Below, in pieces: positions 1 to 6,759 of a DNA stretch of 17,484 nucleotides. Under the pieces are notes generated by a model. It was given only the letters and a program-made list of their open reading frames with translations. It did no database searches and was not told the DNA's origin. The position numbers and the translations under genes are program-made. The number at the start of each line of letters is the position of its first letter. The stretch's first letter is position 1. This stretch comes from an uncultured Collinsella sp. (GTDB lineage: Bacteria; Actinomycetota; Coriobacteriia; Coriobacteriales; Coriobacteriaceae), in contig CAAENI010000083.1 of assembly GCA_900757285.1 (NCBI GenBank), forward strand, positions 1 through 17,484, in the 5' to 3' direction.

Positions 1-2
1 CT

Positions 3-34
3 AATGATTTTTTAATCCCCGTCCCAGAAAAATC
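3..34 (+). repeat. REP-like repeat, solo copy 1
   Basis: A 29-bp core (6-34) preceded by AAT. It begins GATTTTT (6-12) and ends AAAAATC (28-34), which pair as a perfect 7-bp stem. The loop carries ATCCCCGTCC. It differs from the copy at 8862-8890 by one base and is a diverged inverted copy of 7976-8004. It begins 13 nt after the stop codon of the PPDK regulator gene, the usual setting for REP elements at gene 3' ends. Seen directly: sequence identity and hairpin. Inferred: it belongs to the repeat family mobilised by the RAYT at 8015-8755. Confidence 0.75.
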
Positions 35-47
35 GTCACAGAAAGGA

Positions 48-923
48 CTACTGCTGTTGAGCGCGGCGGGCGGCACGGCGGGCTCTTGCCTCTTGAATCT
101 CTTCGAGGTGAGCAATGATCTCGGCAGCGCTTTCCTCAATGGCTTTGCCGTCGGTACGCACAACAAAGCAGCCTAAGCGCTTCATGAGAGCGCGTGCTTC
201 CTCAAGTTCGCTGCGCACGCTCTCAGGCTCGGCATAGGAGCCGGCTACGGCGCGGGCGTAGTCATCGCCCAGACGGCTATCGCGAATCTCGGAAATCACA
301 TCGACGGTCGAAATCAAGCCAAACAACCGCATCGGGTCGACCTCGTAAATCGACTTTGGCGGCTCAATACCATGGGCCAACGGAACGTTGGCAACCTTGT
401 AACCCTGATAGGCCAGATACATCGACAGCGGCGTCTTGGACGTGCGCGACACACCCAAAAGCACGATATCAGCACCCGACAGATCATCGCAACCGCGCCC
501 GTCATCGTGCTCAACAAAATACTCCATGGCCTCAATGCGATGGAAATAGCGGTCGTCGGTCTTATGAATCACGCCCGCAACGCCCTTGGGCGGCACGCCG
601 ATGAGCGATGACAGCACGGCGAGGGTCGGGCCGATCAGGTCGACCGAACGGATATGCAGCATACTCAGGTAATCGAGGACGCGGGCACGCAGGGCAGGAT
701 CGACAATGGTGTGGAACACGGCAATGTCGCGATGATCCGCATCGACACGCGGGCCCACAAACGACTTGACCTGCTCCACCGAGGTCACCTTGGGCAGGCG
801 CAAGAGACGAAAAGCCCCTTCATCAAATTGCCCGGACGCCGCAAGCACCACCTCACAAGCGGTATCACCGAGCGAGTCGGAGATAACGATAACGGTGGGA
901 CGAGCGGTGACCGGGCAATCCAT
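48..923 (-). CDS. ppsR: Pyruvate, phosphate dikinase regulatory protein (DUF299 kinase/phosphorylase)
   Basis: Bifunctional serine/threonine kinase and Pi-dependent pyrophosphorylase of the DUF299 family. The family switches pyruvate,phosphate dikinase (or PEP synthase) off and on by ADP-dependent phosphorylation and phosphate-dependent dephosphorylation of a threonine near its catalytic histidine. The 291-residue protein opens with the family-typical VIVISDSLGDTA segment (about residues 11-22) and has the P-loop-like GVSRTSKT at 157-164, followed by PLSMYLA. The ATG start at 923 follows AAAGGAG at 6-nt spacing. The tail from about 278 is Arg/Ala/Gln-rich and low in complexity. It lies 34 nt after glyS and is probably co-transcribed with glyQS. 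Bacillus also keeps its homologue (yqfL) just downstream of glyQS. The target enzyme is not in the window, so PPDK rather than PEP synthase is an assumption. Confidence 0.9.
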   Translation of the reverse strand: MDCPVTARPTVIVISDSLGDTACEVVLAASGQFDEGAFRLLRLPKVTSVEQVKSFVGPRVDADHRDIAVFHTIVDPALRARVLDYLSMLHIRSVDLIGPTLAVLSSLIGVPPKGVAGVIHKTDDRYFHRIEAMEYFVEHDDGRGCDDLSGADIVLLGVSRTSKTPLSMYLAYQGYKVANVPLAHGIEPPKSIYEVDPMRLFGLISTVDVISEIRDSRLGDDYARAVAGSYAEPESVRSELEEARALMKRLGCFVVRTDGKAIEESAAEIIAHLEEIQEARARRAARRAQQQ

Positions 924-957
924 GCAGGGCTCCTTTTGCGCTTACGCGCAGGCTGGC

Positions 958-3054
958 TTACTTTTTGCGGGCAAGCTCACCGATGTTGGCGATGCCGGAG
1001 AAAACGGCCTCGAAGCGGTTGAGCAGCTTAAGGCGATTATCGCGGAGCTGCTCGTCCTTGTCCATGACCATAACCTCGTCGAAGAAACGGTCGATGGGGG
1101 CACGCAGAGCGGCGAGGGCGGCAAATGTGGCCGGGTAATCCTCGGCAGCAAGAGCGGCGTCGACAGCGGCCTGAGCAGCCTCGGAGGCGTCGGCGAGCGC
1201 GAGCTCGGCATCGCCCATCAGGCTGCGGTCGTACTCCGCACCCAGCTCGGGCTTGGAGATGTGCGCGGCGCGGGCATAGGCCGTGGCCAGGTTGTCGAAG
1301 GTCTCGGCATCGTTCTTGCGGGCCTCGTCGAGGGCGGCGCAGCGGGCAAAGAAGACGGACGGGGCGATGATGTGCACCGAGGAGACGGCGGCAACGGTAT
1401 CGGCCGGAATCTTTTCGTCGCGGGCCATGCTCACCAGGCGGCCATGGAAGAAGTCACGAACCTGCTGGGCGACCTCGGCGGCGTCGAACTCAATGCCCTG
1501 CTCACTGTAGAGTTCGAGGGCAAAGTCGATGAGCGACGTGGGGTCGATCGGCAGACGGTCGCGCAGGATGTTGATAATGCCGATAGCGGCACGACGCAGC
1601 GCGTAGGGGTCGGAGGAGCCGGTCGGGGGCTCGCCGATGGCAAAGATACCGGCGATGGTATCGAGCTTGTCGGCGCAGGCCACGATGCAGCCAGCTGTGC
1701 CCTCGGGCAGCTCGTCACCGGCAAAACGGGGACGATAGTGATCGCGAATAGCATGGGCGACCTCGTCGTTCTCCCCCATCGCGGTCGCGTAATAACCGCC
1801 CATCACGCCCTGCTGGCTCGTGAACTCGACGACGGCGTTGGACACCAGGTCTGCCTTGCACAGGTGTGCGGCGCGAGCAGCGTCGGCGGCAAGATGGGCG
1901 CCCAGGTGAGCCTCGCGGGCGATAGCGAGCGCGAGCTGCTCGATGCGCTCGGACTTGGCGAGCACGCTACCGAGCTTCTCCTGGAAGGCAACCTTGGCCA
2001 GACGCTCGCGGAACTCGTCGAGGGAGATCTTCAGGTCCTCCTCGTAGAAGAACTTGGCGTCGTCCAGACGGGCGCGCACGACGCGCTCGTTGCCGTCGAT
2101 CACGCGCTCGGCATTCTCGGGCTTGCTGTTGGAGACGACCACGAACTCACGCGTCAGCTTGCCCTCGCCGTCATAGATCGGGAAGTAGCGCTGGTTGGTG
2201 AGCATGGACTCGCAGATAATCTCGTGCGGGACCTTGAGGAACTCCTCATCGAAGGTACCGACGAGCACCGTCGGCCACTCGCAGAGGTTGATAACCTCCT
2301 CGAAGACCTTCTTGGGCGTATCGACATGGCAGCCGGGACGGGCAGCCTCGACCTCGGCGATACCGGCGAGAATCGCCTCGCGACGGCGCTCGGCAGAAAG
2401 CACGCCGGCGTCCTCGAGCACCTGCTCGTAGACGGCGGGGCTGGCAACCACATGGTCACCGGGGCCAAGTACGCGATGACCGCGCGTGGTGTTGCCACTC
2501 GTCACGTCGGCAAACGACACGGGCACAACATCCTCGCCCAGAAGGCAGCAGATCCAACGAACCGGACGAACAAAGGTCGCATGCTCGTGACCCCAGCGCT
2601 GGGAGCGGTAGTTGGGCCACTGCAGGCCAGCGATGGTCTTCTCGCACAGGGCCGTCAGGATCGGGGTAGCCGGTGCGGAGGGAATGTTCTTCTCGGCAAA
2701 GACGTACTCACGACCGTCAGTGTCCTCGCGACGGACCAGGTCCTCGGCAGCCACACCGCACTTGCGGGCGAAGCCCTGGGCGGCCTTGGTGGCGTTGCCG
2801 TCGGCATCAAAGGCAATGTTTGCCGCGGGGCCACGCTTGACCTCGTGAACCTCATCGGTAGCGGTGGCAACGTCGGCAACGAGCGCAGCCAGGCGACGCG
2901 GGCTCGAGATCACGCGAACCTCGCCGTGGGCCAGACCGGCCTCGTCGAGACCCTTGGCGATCATGGTGCCAAGCTGCTTGACGGCATTGTTCAGCGGTGC
3001 AGAGGGCATTTCCTCCGTACCGATCTCAAACAGGAAATCCTTAGCGTCTGCCAT
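958..3054 (-). CDS. glyS: Glycine--tRNA ligase beta subunit
   Basis: Beta chain of the heterotetrameric (alpha2beta2) class II glycyl-tRNA synthetase, which charges tRNA-Gly in the cytoplasm. The beta chain supplies tRNA recognition and the C-terminal anticodon-binding part, while the alpha chain makes glycyl-adenylate. The 698 residues match the usual length of about 680-700. The N terminus has FLFEIGTEEMPSAPL (about residues 8-22), the family signature. The middle has KADLVSNAVVEF followed by QQGVMGGYYA, another conserved block. The C terminus includes the DALR-like region with FFDEVMVM. The ATG start at 3054 lies 3 nt after the glyQ stop, so the two chains are translated together from one message. 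No frameshift or missing segment is evident. Confidence 0.97.
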   Translation of the reverse strand: MADAKDFLFEIGTEEMPSAPLNNAVKQLGTMIAKGLDEAGLAHGEVRVISSPRRLAALVADVATATDEVHEVKRGPAANIAFDADGNATKAAQGFARKCGVAAEDLVRREDTDGREYVFAEKNIPSAPATPILTALCEKTIAGLQWPNYRSQRWGHEHATFVRPVRWICCLLGEDVVPVSFADVTSGNTTRGHRVLGPGDHVVASPAVYEQVLEDAGVLSAERRREAILAGIAEVEAARPGCHVDTPKKVFEEVINLCEWPTVLVGTFDEEFLKVPHEIICESMLTNQRYFPIYDGEGKLTREFVVVSNSKPENAERVIDGNERVVRARLDDAKFFYEEDLKISLDEFRERLAKVAFQEKLGSVLAKSERIEQLALAIAREAHLGAHLAADAARAAHLCKADLVSNAVVEFTSQQGVMGGYYATAMGENDEVAHAIRDHYRPRFAGDELPEGTAGCIVACADKLDTIAGIFAIGEPPTGSSDPYALRRAAIGIINILRDRLPIDPTSLIDFALELYSEQGIEFDAAEVAQQVRDFFHGRLVSMARDEKIPADTVAAVSSVHIIAPSVFFARCAALDEARKNDAETFDNLATAYARAAHISKPELGAEYDRSLMGDAELALADASEAAQAAVDAALAAEDYPATFAALAALRAPIDRFFDEVMVMDKDEQLRDNRLKLLNRFEAVFSGIANIGELARKK

Positions 3055-3057
3055 GGC

Positions 3058-3969
3058 TTACGCCACCTCGCCTTCCTGGTCGGCATTCTCGTTGACTCCG
3101 GCGACCTCGGCCATATAGGCCTCGCAGCACGCCTTGGCGACGGCGCGGACGCGCAGGATGTAGTTGGCACGCTCGACTGCGGACAGGGCGCCGCGGGCAT
3201 CGAGCAGGTTGAAGGCATGGCTGCACTTCATGACGCAGTCGTACGCGGGCAGCGGCAGCTTGCGCTCCAGGCAGGAATGGCACTCGGCCTCGTAGTCGTC
3301 AAACTTCTTACGCATCATCTCGACGTTAGCGACCTCAAAGTTATAGGCACTGAACTCGCGCTCGTTCTCGAGGAACACGTCGCCGTAAGTCATGGGCGTA
3401 CCGTCGGGCAGGTAGCTCCACACTAGGTCGTAAACGGAGTTGACGCCCTGGGCGTACATGGCGATACGCTCCAGGCCATAGGTGATCTCGACAGGCACGG
3501 GGTCGACCTCGATGCCGCCCACCTGCTGGAAGTACGTGAACTGCGTGACCTCCATGCCGTTGAGCCAGACCTCCCAGCCAAGACCCCAGGCGCCGAGCGT
3601 CGGGCTCTCCCAGTCGTCCTCGACAAAGCGGACGTCATGGTCGTTGGGGTCCAGGCCAATGGCAGCAAGAGACCCCAGGTAAAGCTCCTGAGCATTAACC
3701 GGAGAGGGCTTAATGAGCACCTGGAACTGATAGTAGTGCTGCATGCGGTTAGGGTTCTCGCCGTAGCGGCCGTCGGCGGGACGGCGGCAGGGCTGCGCAT
3801 AGCAGGTGCGCCATTCGGCGGGACCGAGCGAGCGCAGCGTGGTCGCGGTATGGAAGGTACCGGCACCGACCTCGGAGTCATAGGGCTGCATAATGACGCA
3901 GCCCTGCTCGCCCCAGTACTGCTGGAGGCGCAGGATGATGTCTTGGAAGGAAAGCGATGAAGCGTTCAT
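3058..3969 (-). CDS. glyQ: Glycine--tRNA ligase alpha subunit
   Basis: Catalytic alpha chain of the two-subunit bacterial glycyl-tRNA synthetase. It binds glycine and ATP in a class II synthetase fold and works only with GlyS. The 303-residue protein starts with FQDIILRLQQYWGEQGCV and continues with the family-typical MQPYDSEVGAGTFHTATTLR, then PCRRPADGRYGENPNRMQHY and an EVTQFTYFQQVGG block near the middle. Length and motifs are complete. The C terminus from about residue 290 is short and acidic. The start is the ATG at 3969. A 59-nt gap separates it from lepB upstream. The gap holds a TATAGT on the coding strand but no convincing -35 box, so it is unclear whether glyQSppsR has its own promoter or continues from the rpsP operon. 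No T-box-like leader fits in this gap. Confidence 0.97.
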   Translation of the reverse strand: MNASSLSFQDIILRLQQYWGEQGCVIMQPYDSEVGAGTFHTATTLRSLGPAEWRTCYAQPCRRPADGRYGENPNRMQHYYQFQVLIKPSPVNAQELYLGSLAAIGLDPNDHDVRFVEDDWESPTLGAWGLGWEVWLNGMEVTQFTYFQQVGGIEVDPVPVEITYGLERIAMYAQGVNSVYDLVWSYLPDGTPMTYGDVFLENEREFSAYNFEVANVEMMRKKFDDYEAECHSCLERKLPLPAYDCVMKCSHAFNLLDARGALSAVERANYILRVRAVAKACCEAYMAEVAGVNENADQEGEVA

Positions 3970-4028
3970 GCCTCTAATATCCCCTCGTCGAAACGATTAC
4001 ACGGTTAGGTACTGTACTATAGCGGTTT

Positions 4029-4592
4029 TTAGTCGATAGCGCCGATGCGGTTGAGCGGCCAGTAGCGCACAAGCGCCACAGCGATCAAATCAGAGCGATC
4101 GACGGGACCAAAGTAGCGCGAGTCGGCAGAGTTTTCGCGGTTGTCGCCCATCACCCACACGCACCCGTCGGGAACGGTGTAGGGATAACTCACCTGGGCG
4201 CCAGGCGCTTGGACCGAAAGCGGCCAGCTCATGCCCGTCGTATAGTCCTCGTCGAGCGCTTGGCCGTCAACGACCACCTTGCCGTCCTGCAGGTCGACCG
4301 TCTGGCCGGCCGTGGCAATAACACGCTTGACAAGAACATCATGCTCGGAAGTGGCATCGGGGTTGTGGAACACCACGATATCACCCTGTTTGACGGGCTG
4401 ACCGAGCTCGAGGCTCACCTTTTGTGCCAGGATCTGGTCGCCAATCTCGATCGTGTCCTCCATGGAGCCGGTGGGTACCACAAAGGGCTCGACCACAAAG
4501 GTGCGGATCAGGAAGGTGGCCACGAGCGCGATCGCGATGACCGCGACCCACTCAAAAGCGCCCCTCAACGCGGAATGCTGCGATGGAACCAT
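4029..4592 (-). CDS. lepB: Signal peptidase I (S26 family)
   Basis: Membrane serine protease that removes signal peptides from exported preproteins on the outer face of the cytoplasmic membrane, using a Ser/Lys dyad. A single hydrophobic segment at about residues 12-32 anchors it. It is followed by VPTGSMEDTI, with the catalytic serine in GSM (Ser43 counted from the ATG at 4592), then VKRVIATAGQTV with the general-base lysine (Lys89), then the box MGDNRENSADSR. The length of about 187 is normal for the Gram-positive type. Start choice: a GTG at 4598 would give a GTGA overlap with trmD, but its G is the last base of the GAGGAG ribosome-binding site. The ATG at 4592 has that site at 5-nt spacing and is preferred. 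It is translationally coupled to trmD. In many bacteria rplS occupies this place after trmD. Confidence 0.95.
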   Translation of the reverse strand: MVPSQHSALRGAFEWVAVIAIALVATFLIRTFVVEPFVVPTGSMEDTIEIGDQILAQKVSLELGQPVKQGDIVVFHNPDATSEHDVLVKRVIATAGQTVDLQDGKVVVDGQALDEDYTTGMSWPLSVQAPGAQVSYPYTVPDGCVWVMGDNRENSADSRYFGPVDRSDLIAVALVRYWPLNRIGAID

Positions 4593-4594
4593 TC

Positions 4595-5353
4595 TCACTC
4601 CTCGCTCTGCGAATACGAAGCGTCCAGAATCTCCTGCGCGTATGCGCGCTCCTGGGGCGTAAGCCGTGCCGTCTCGATCAGGTCGGGACGCCAGCGGCAG
4701 GTGCGCTCGATGGCATTCTTACGGCGCCAGGCGTCAACCTTGGCATGGTCACCGCTCACGAGCACCGGCGGCACGCCCTCGCCGTTGAATTCAGCAGGGC
4801 GAGTGTACTGCGCATACTCGAGCAGGCCTCCGTCCTCGGCGGTCGAGAACGACTCGTCCACGTTGCTCATCTCGTCACCAAGGGCGCCGGGAATCAGGCG
4901 TACGACGGCATCGGCAACGACCATAGCGGGAAGCTCGCCGCCCGTGAGCACGTAATCGCCGATCGACAGGCGCTCGTCGGCATACGCATAGGCACGCTCG
5001 TCGACACCCTCGTAACGGCTGCACACAAACAGCAAGCGCTCGCTTTTGAGCAGGCGCTCGGCCACATGCTGTGTAAAGGGCTCGCCACAGGGGGTAAAAA
5101 ACACCACGGTGGGCTTAGGACCCTCGGAGCTAATAGCCTCGAGGGCCTCGGCAATAGGCTCGACCTTCATGAGCATGCCCTGCCCGCCGCCGTACGGCTC
5201 GTCATCGACGGTACGATGGCGGTCATGCGTCCAGTCGCGCAGGTTATACGCCTTAAAATCAAAAAGGCCGGCCTTGCGGGCGCGGCCCAAAATCGATGTG
5301 GACATGACGGGCTCAAACATCTCGGGAAAGACCGAAAGGGTCTCAATCAGCAT
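4595..5353 (-). CDS. trmD: tRNA (guanine-N1-)-methyltransferase TrmD
   Basis: SPOUT-class methyltransferase that makes m1G37 next to the anticodon of tRNAs that read CNN-type codons, using S-adenosylmethionine. The modification prevents +1 frameshifting. The 252 residues contain the N-terminal TLSVFPEMF and DDEPYGGGQGM (residues 50-60), the knot motifs CSRYEGVDER (111-120; most homologues have Gly in place of the Ser) and GDYVLTGGE (132-140), and NVDESF (164-169) around the expected catalytic aspartate. The ATG start at 5353 has GGGAGG five nt upstream, and this site overlaps the rimM stop codon, so translation is likely coupled. It is part of the rpsP-KH-rimM-trmD cluster, a conserved arrangement joining ribosome maturation to tRNA modification. 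Confidence 0.97.
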   Translation of the reverse strand: MLIETLSVFPEMFEPVMSTSILGRARKAGLFDFKAYNLRDWTHDRHRTVDDEPYGGGQGMLMKVEPIAEALEAISSEGPKPTVVFFTPCGEPFTQHVAERLLKSERLLFVCSRYEGVDERAYAYADERLSIGDYVLTGGELPAMVVADAVVRLIPGALGDEMSNVDESFSTAEDGGLLEYAQYTRPAEFNGEGVPPVLVSGDHAKVDAWRRKNAIERTCRWRPDLIETARLTPQERAYAQEILDASYSQSEE

Positions 5354-5363
5354 GTTGTCCTCC

Positions 5364-5885
5364 CTACTTGTCCATATCGATCAGGCCGTCCATAACGTGG
5401 ACGGAAATTGTTCCTGTGTCGGGAAGATCGAGCACAACCTGCTCGATCACGGGAATCAGTACCTCGCCGTACCGATCACCCTCGACAACCCAAACATCGT
5501 TAGCGGGCGTCGACATGATCTCGACGATCGTGCCGAGTGAACCGAAGCGCTCGTCGACCACCTCGCGACCCATCAGGTCGGTATAGGCGGCGTCGAGTGA
5601 ATCGAGCTCAAAATCGTCACGATTTGTCAACACATAGCATCCCGTGATGCCCTCGGCGGCCGTCAAGTCGTCAATGCCCTCAAACGAGACCAGATCGCCA
5701 TCGCCCGTATCGGTGACGGACACGACCGTGCAAAAGCGGTCGCGCTTGAGCGCCGGCGGCGTCAGGGCGACGCGCATACCCGGCTCTAATACAGAAGGAA
5801 GCCCCCGCAGCGGCTGCGCGAGGACCTCCCCCTTCCTTCCGTGCGGCTTGACCACACGGGCGATGTTTTTGTACTGGGACCTCAA
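5364..5885 (-). CDS. rimM: Ribosome maturation factor RimM
   Basis: Assembly factor for the 30S subunit. It binds ribosomal protein S19 and helps the head domain of 16S rRNA mature. The 173-residue protein has the N-terminal RimM barrel with ARVVKPHGRKGEV (about residues 9-21) and the C-terminal PRC-like barrel containing DLMGREVV, VWVVEGDRYGEVLIPVIEQVV and an acidic end. The length is normal. The proposed start is a TTG at 5885, 4 nt after the stop of the KH gene, with only a weak AGGA upstream. No in-frame ATG lies near, and the family N terminus begins only a few residues later, so TTG is the most reasonable choice. The 10-nt gap to trmD suggests one transcript. Confidence 0.94.
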   Translation of the reverse strand: MRSQYKNIARVVKPHGRKGEVLAQPLRGLPSVLEPGMRVALTPPALKRDRFCTVVSVTDTGDGDLVSFEGIDDLTAAEGITGCYVLTNRDDFELDSLDAAYTDLMGREVVDERFGSLGTIVEIMSTPANDVWVVEGDRYGEVLIPVIEQVVLDLPDTGTISVHVMDGLIDMDK

Positions 5886-5889
5886 GGTC

Positions 5890-6174
5890 CTAGCCCAGAA
5901 CCTCTACCTCGACAGCAGTGTCGAGGCGAGCGGCCAGTGCACGGGCGAGCGTGCGAATGGCCTTGATGGTACGGCCACGACGGCCGATGACCTTAGCGAC
6001 GTCATCCTCGGCGACAGAAACCTCAATCGTAGAGGCGTCATCACCATCGATGACCTCAAGGCTCACGGAATCCGGGTCGTCGACGATCTGAACAACGAGA
6101 TATTCGACGAGATCGGCGATGCGATCTGAGAGCATTGCCTCACCCTCGAGCTGTGCAGCGTCAACCTCAGGCAC
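5890..6174 (-). CDS. KH-domain RNA-binding protein (KhpA/YlqC-type)
   Basis: Small single-KH-domain protein of the family found between rpsP and rimM in Gram-positive bacteria (YlqC/KhpA). In streptococci its homologue binds small RNAs and partners with KhpB to control cell size. The conserved core runs from LVEYLVVQIVDDPDSV to the GxxG loop, here GRRG at residues 64-67 within VIGRRGRTIKAI. Two starts are possible. The GTG at 6174 has GAGGAG at 6-nt spacing and gives 94 residues. The ATG at 6135 has a GAGG upstream and gives 81 residues, closer to family length. The GTG is used because its ribosome site is better, with low certainty. The gap to the rpsP stop is 3 nt. The jag/khpB partner is not in the window. 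Confidence 0.9.
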   Translation of the reverse strand: MPEVDAAQLEGEAMLSDRIADLVEYLVVQIVDDPDSVSLEVIDGDDASTIEVSVAEDDVAKVIGRRGRTIKAIRTLARALAARLDTAVEVEVLG

Positions 6175-6177
6175 GAT

Positions 6178-6519
6178 TTACTCCTCGGCGCCCTCAGCGG
6201 CCTCAGCGGCAGCCTTAGCGGCCTCAGCCTCTTTGGCGAGCTGCTTCTTGGACTTCTTGACGACGGTCTCGGTCTTCTCGCCCTCGTTGGCGGCCTTGAC
6301 CAAAGCGGCGACGGCGTCGGTGAGCTGAGCGCCCTTGGACTGCCAGTCGGCGATCTTCTCGAGGTCGAGGTTGATGGTCTTGGGGGCGGTCATCGGGTTG
6401 TAGCGGCCAACCTCCTCGATGATACGACCGTCACGCGGGGCGCGGGAATCGGCGACGACGACACGGTAGTACGGACGCTTCTTAGCGCCGTGACGAGCAA
6501 GGCGAATCTTGACTGCCAA
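6178..6519 (-). CDS. rpsP: 30S ribosomal protein S16
   Basis: Small-subunit protein S16, which binds 16S rRNA early in assembly. The sequence from the start is AVKIRLARHGAKKRPYYRVV, then ADSRAPRDGRIIEEVGRYNP, all typical of S16. The start is a TTG at 6519. The S16 family begins exactly at M-A-V-K-I-R, and GGAGGAG (6526-6532) lies 6 nt upstream. A longer frame reaching an ATG at 6555 would add 12 unrelated residues and place the ribosome site inside the gene, so it is rejected. The resulting 113 residues exceed the roughly 80-90 of minimal S16. The extra part is a C-terminal tail rich in Lys, Ala and Glu from about residue 80. It is the first gene of the rpsP-KH-rimM-trmD-lepB operon and has a promoter candidate at 6576-6604. 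Confidence 0.96.
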   Translation of the reverse strand: MAVKIRLARHGAKKRPYYRVVVADSRAPRDGRIIEEVGRYNPMTAPKTINLDLEKIADWQSKGAQLTDAVAALVKAANEGEKTETVVKKSKKQLAKEAEAAKAAAEAAEGAEE

Positions 6520-6575
6520 AGGAAACTCCTCCAACCAAGCAGCTTTAGGCTGCAACTACAAACAAACAGTTGAAC

Positions 6576-6604
6576 ATAATACGCCATCGACGCGGGCAGG
6601 TGAA
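6576..6604 (-). promoter_or_regulatory. Promoter candidate for rpsP operon
   Basis: On the minus strand, TTCACC (6604-6599, four of six to TTGACA) is followed after exactly 17 nt by TATTAT (6581-6576, five of six to TATAAT). Transcription would begin near 6569 and give a leader of about 50 nt before the TTG start of rpsP. A weaker alternative further upstream is TTGCAA, 16 nt, TAAGAT. This is consensus matching by eye only. Confidence 0.5.
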
Positions 6605-6708
6605 GTCCGTGAGACCAACTTCTTCGGTGTAGTCGAGGGCAAATCCATATCTTAGACAAGAATTCGGGATTTGCAAGCACATACACGCACCCCACATGAG
6701 CTGCGCGG

Positions 6709-6714
6709 TATACT
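6709..6714 (+). promoter_or_regulatory. -10 element candidate for dinB
   Basis: TATACT matches the -10 consensus at five of six positions. No good -35 box is visible 16-18 nt upstream. The predicted start site falls at about 6721, which coincides with the first in-frame ATG of the dinB frame. Confidence 0.4.
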
Positions 6715-6731
6715 CATGACATGGAAATACG

Positions 6732-6745
6732 CGAACATACATACG
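6732..6745. promoter_or_regulatory. LexA/SOS-box-like site in dinB leader
   Basis: CGAAC, four bases, ATACG matches the Gram-positive LexA operator (CGAAC, N4, GTTCG) at eight of ten fixed positions, with a perfect left half-site. It lies about 11 nt after the predicted transcription start of dinB, where repressor binding would block transcription. DinB genes are often SOS-controlled. The right half is imperfect, so this is a weak call. Confidence 0.3.
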
Positions 6746-6759
6746 GTTATGAGGATGCC

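Noticed and set aside
766..3426. Plus-strand open frame of 886 codons opposite glyS and glyQ
   Set aside because: It lies fully antisense to two well-supported genes. Its product is a low-complexity mix rich in Gly, Leu, Val, Asp and His with no recognisable motif. Long stop-free antisense frames are expected from the codon bias of GC-rich genes.
3970..4028. Possible promoter for glyQ (TATAGT on the minus strand) or a glycine-responsive leader
   Set aside because: No matching -35 box at 16-18 nt, and the 59-nt gap is too short for a T-box or riboswitch. Nothing was annotated.
6520..6720. Possible small gene in the roughly 200-nt gap between rpsP and dinB
   Set aside because: Short frames exist but none has a ribosome site plus plausible product. 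The region is explained by divergent promoters.
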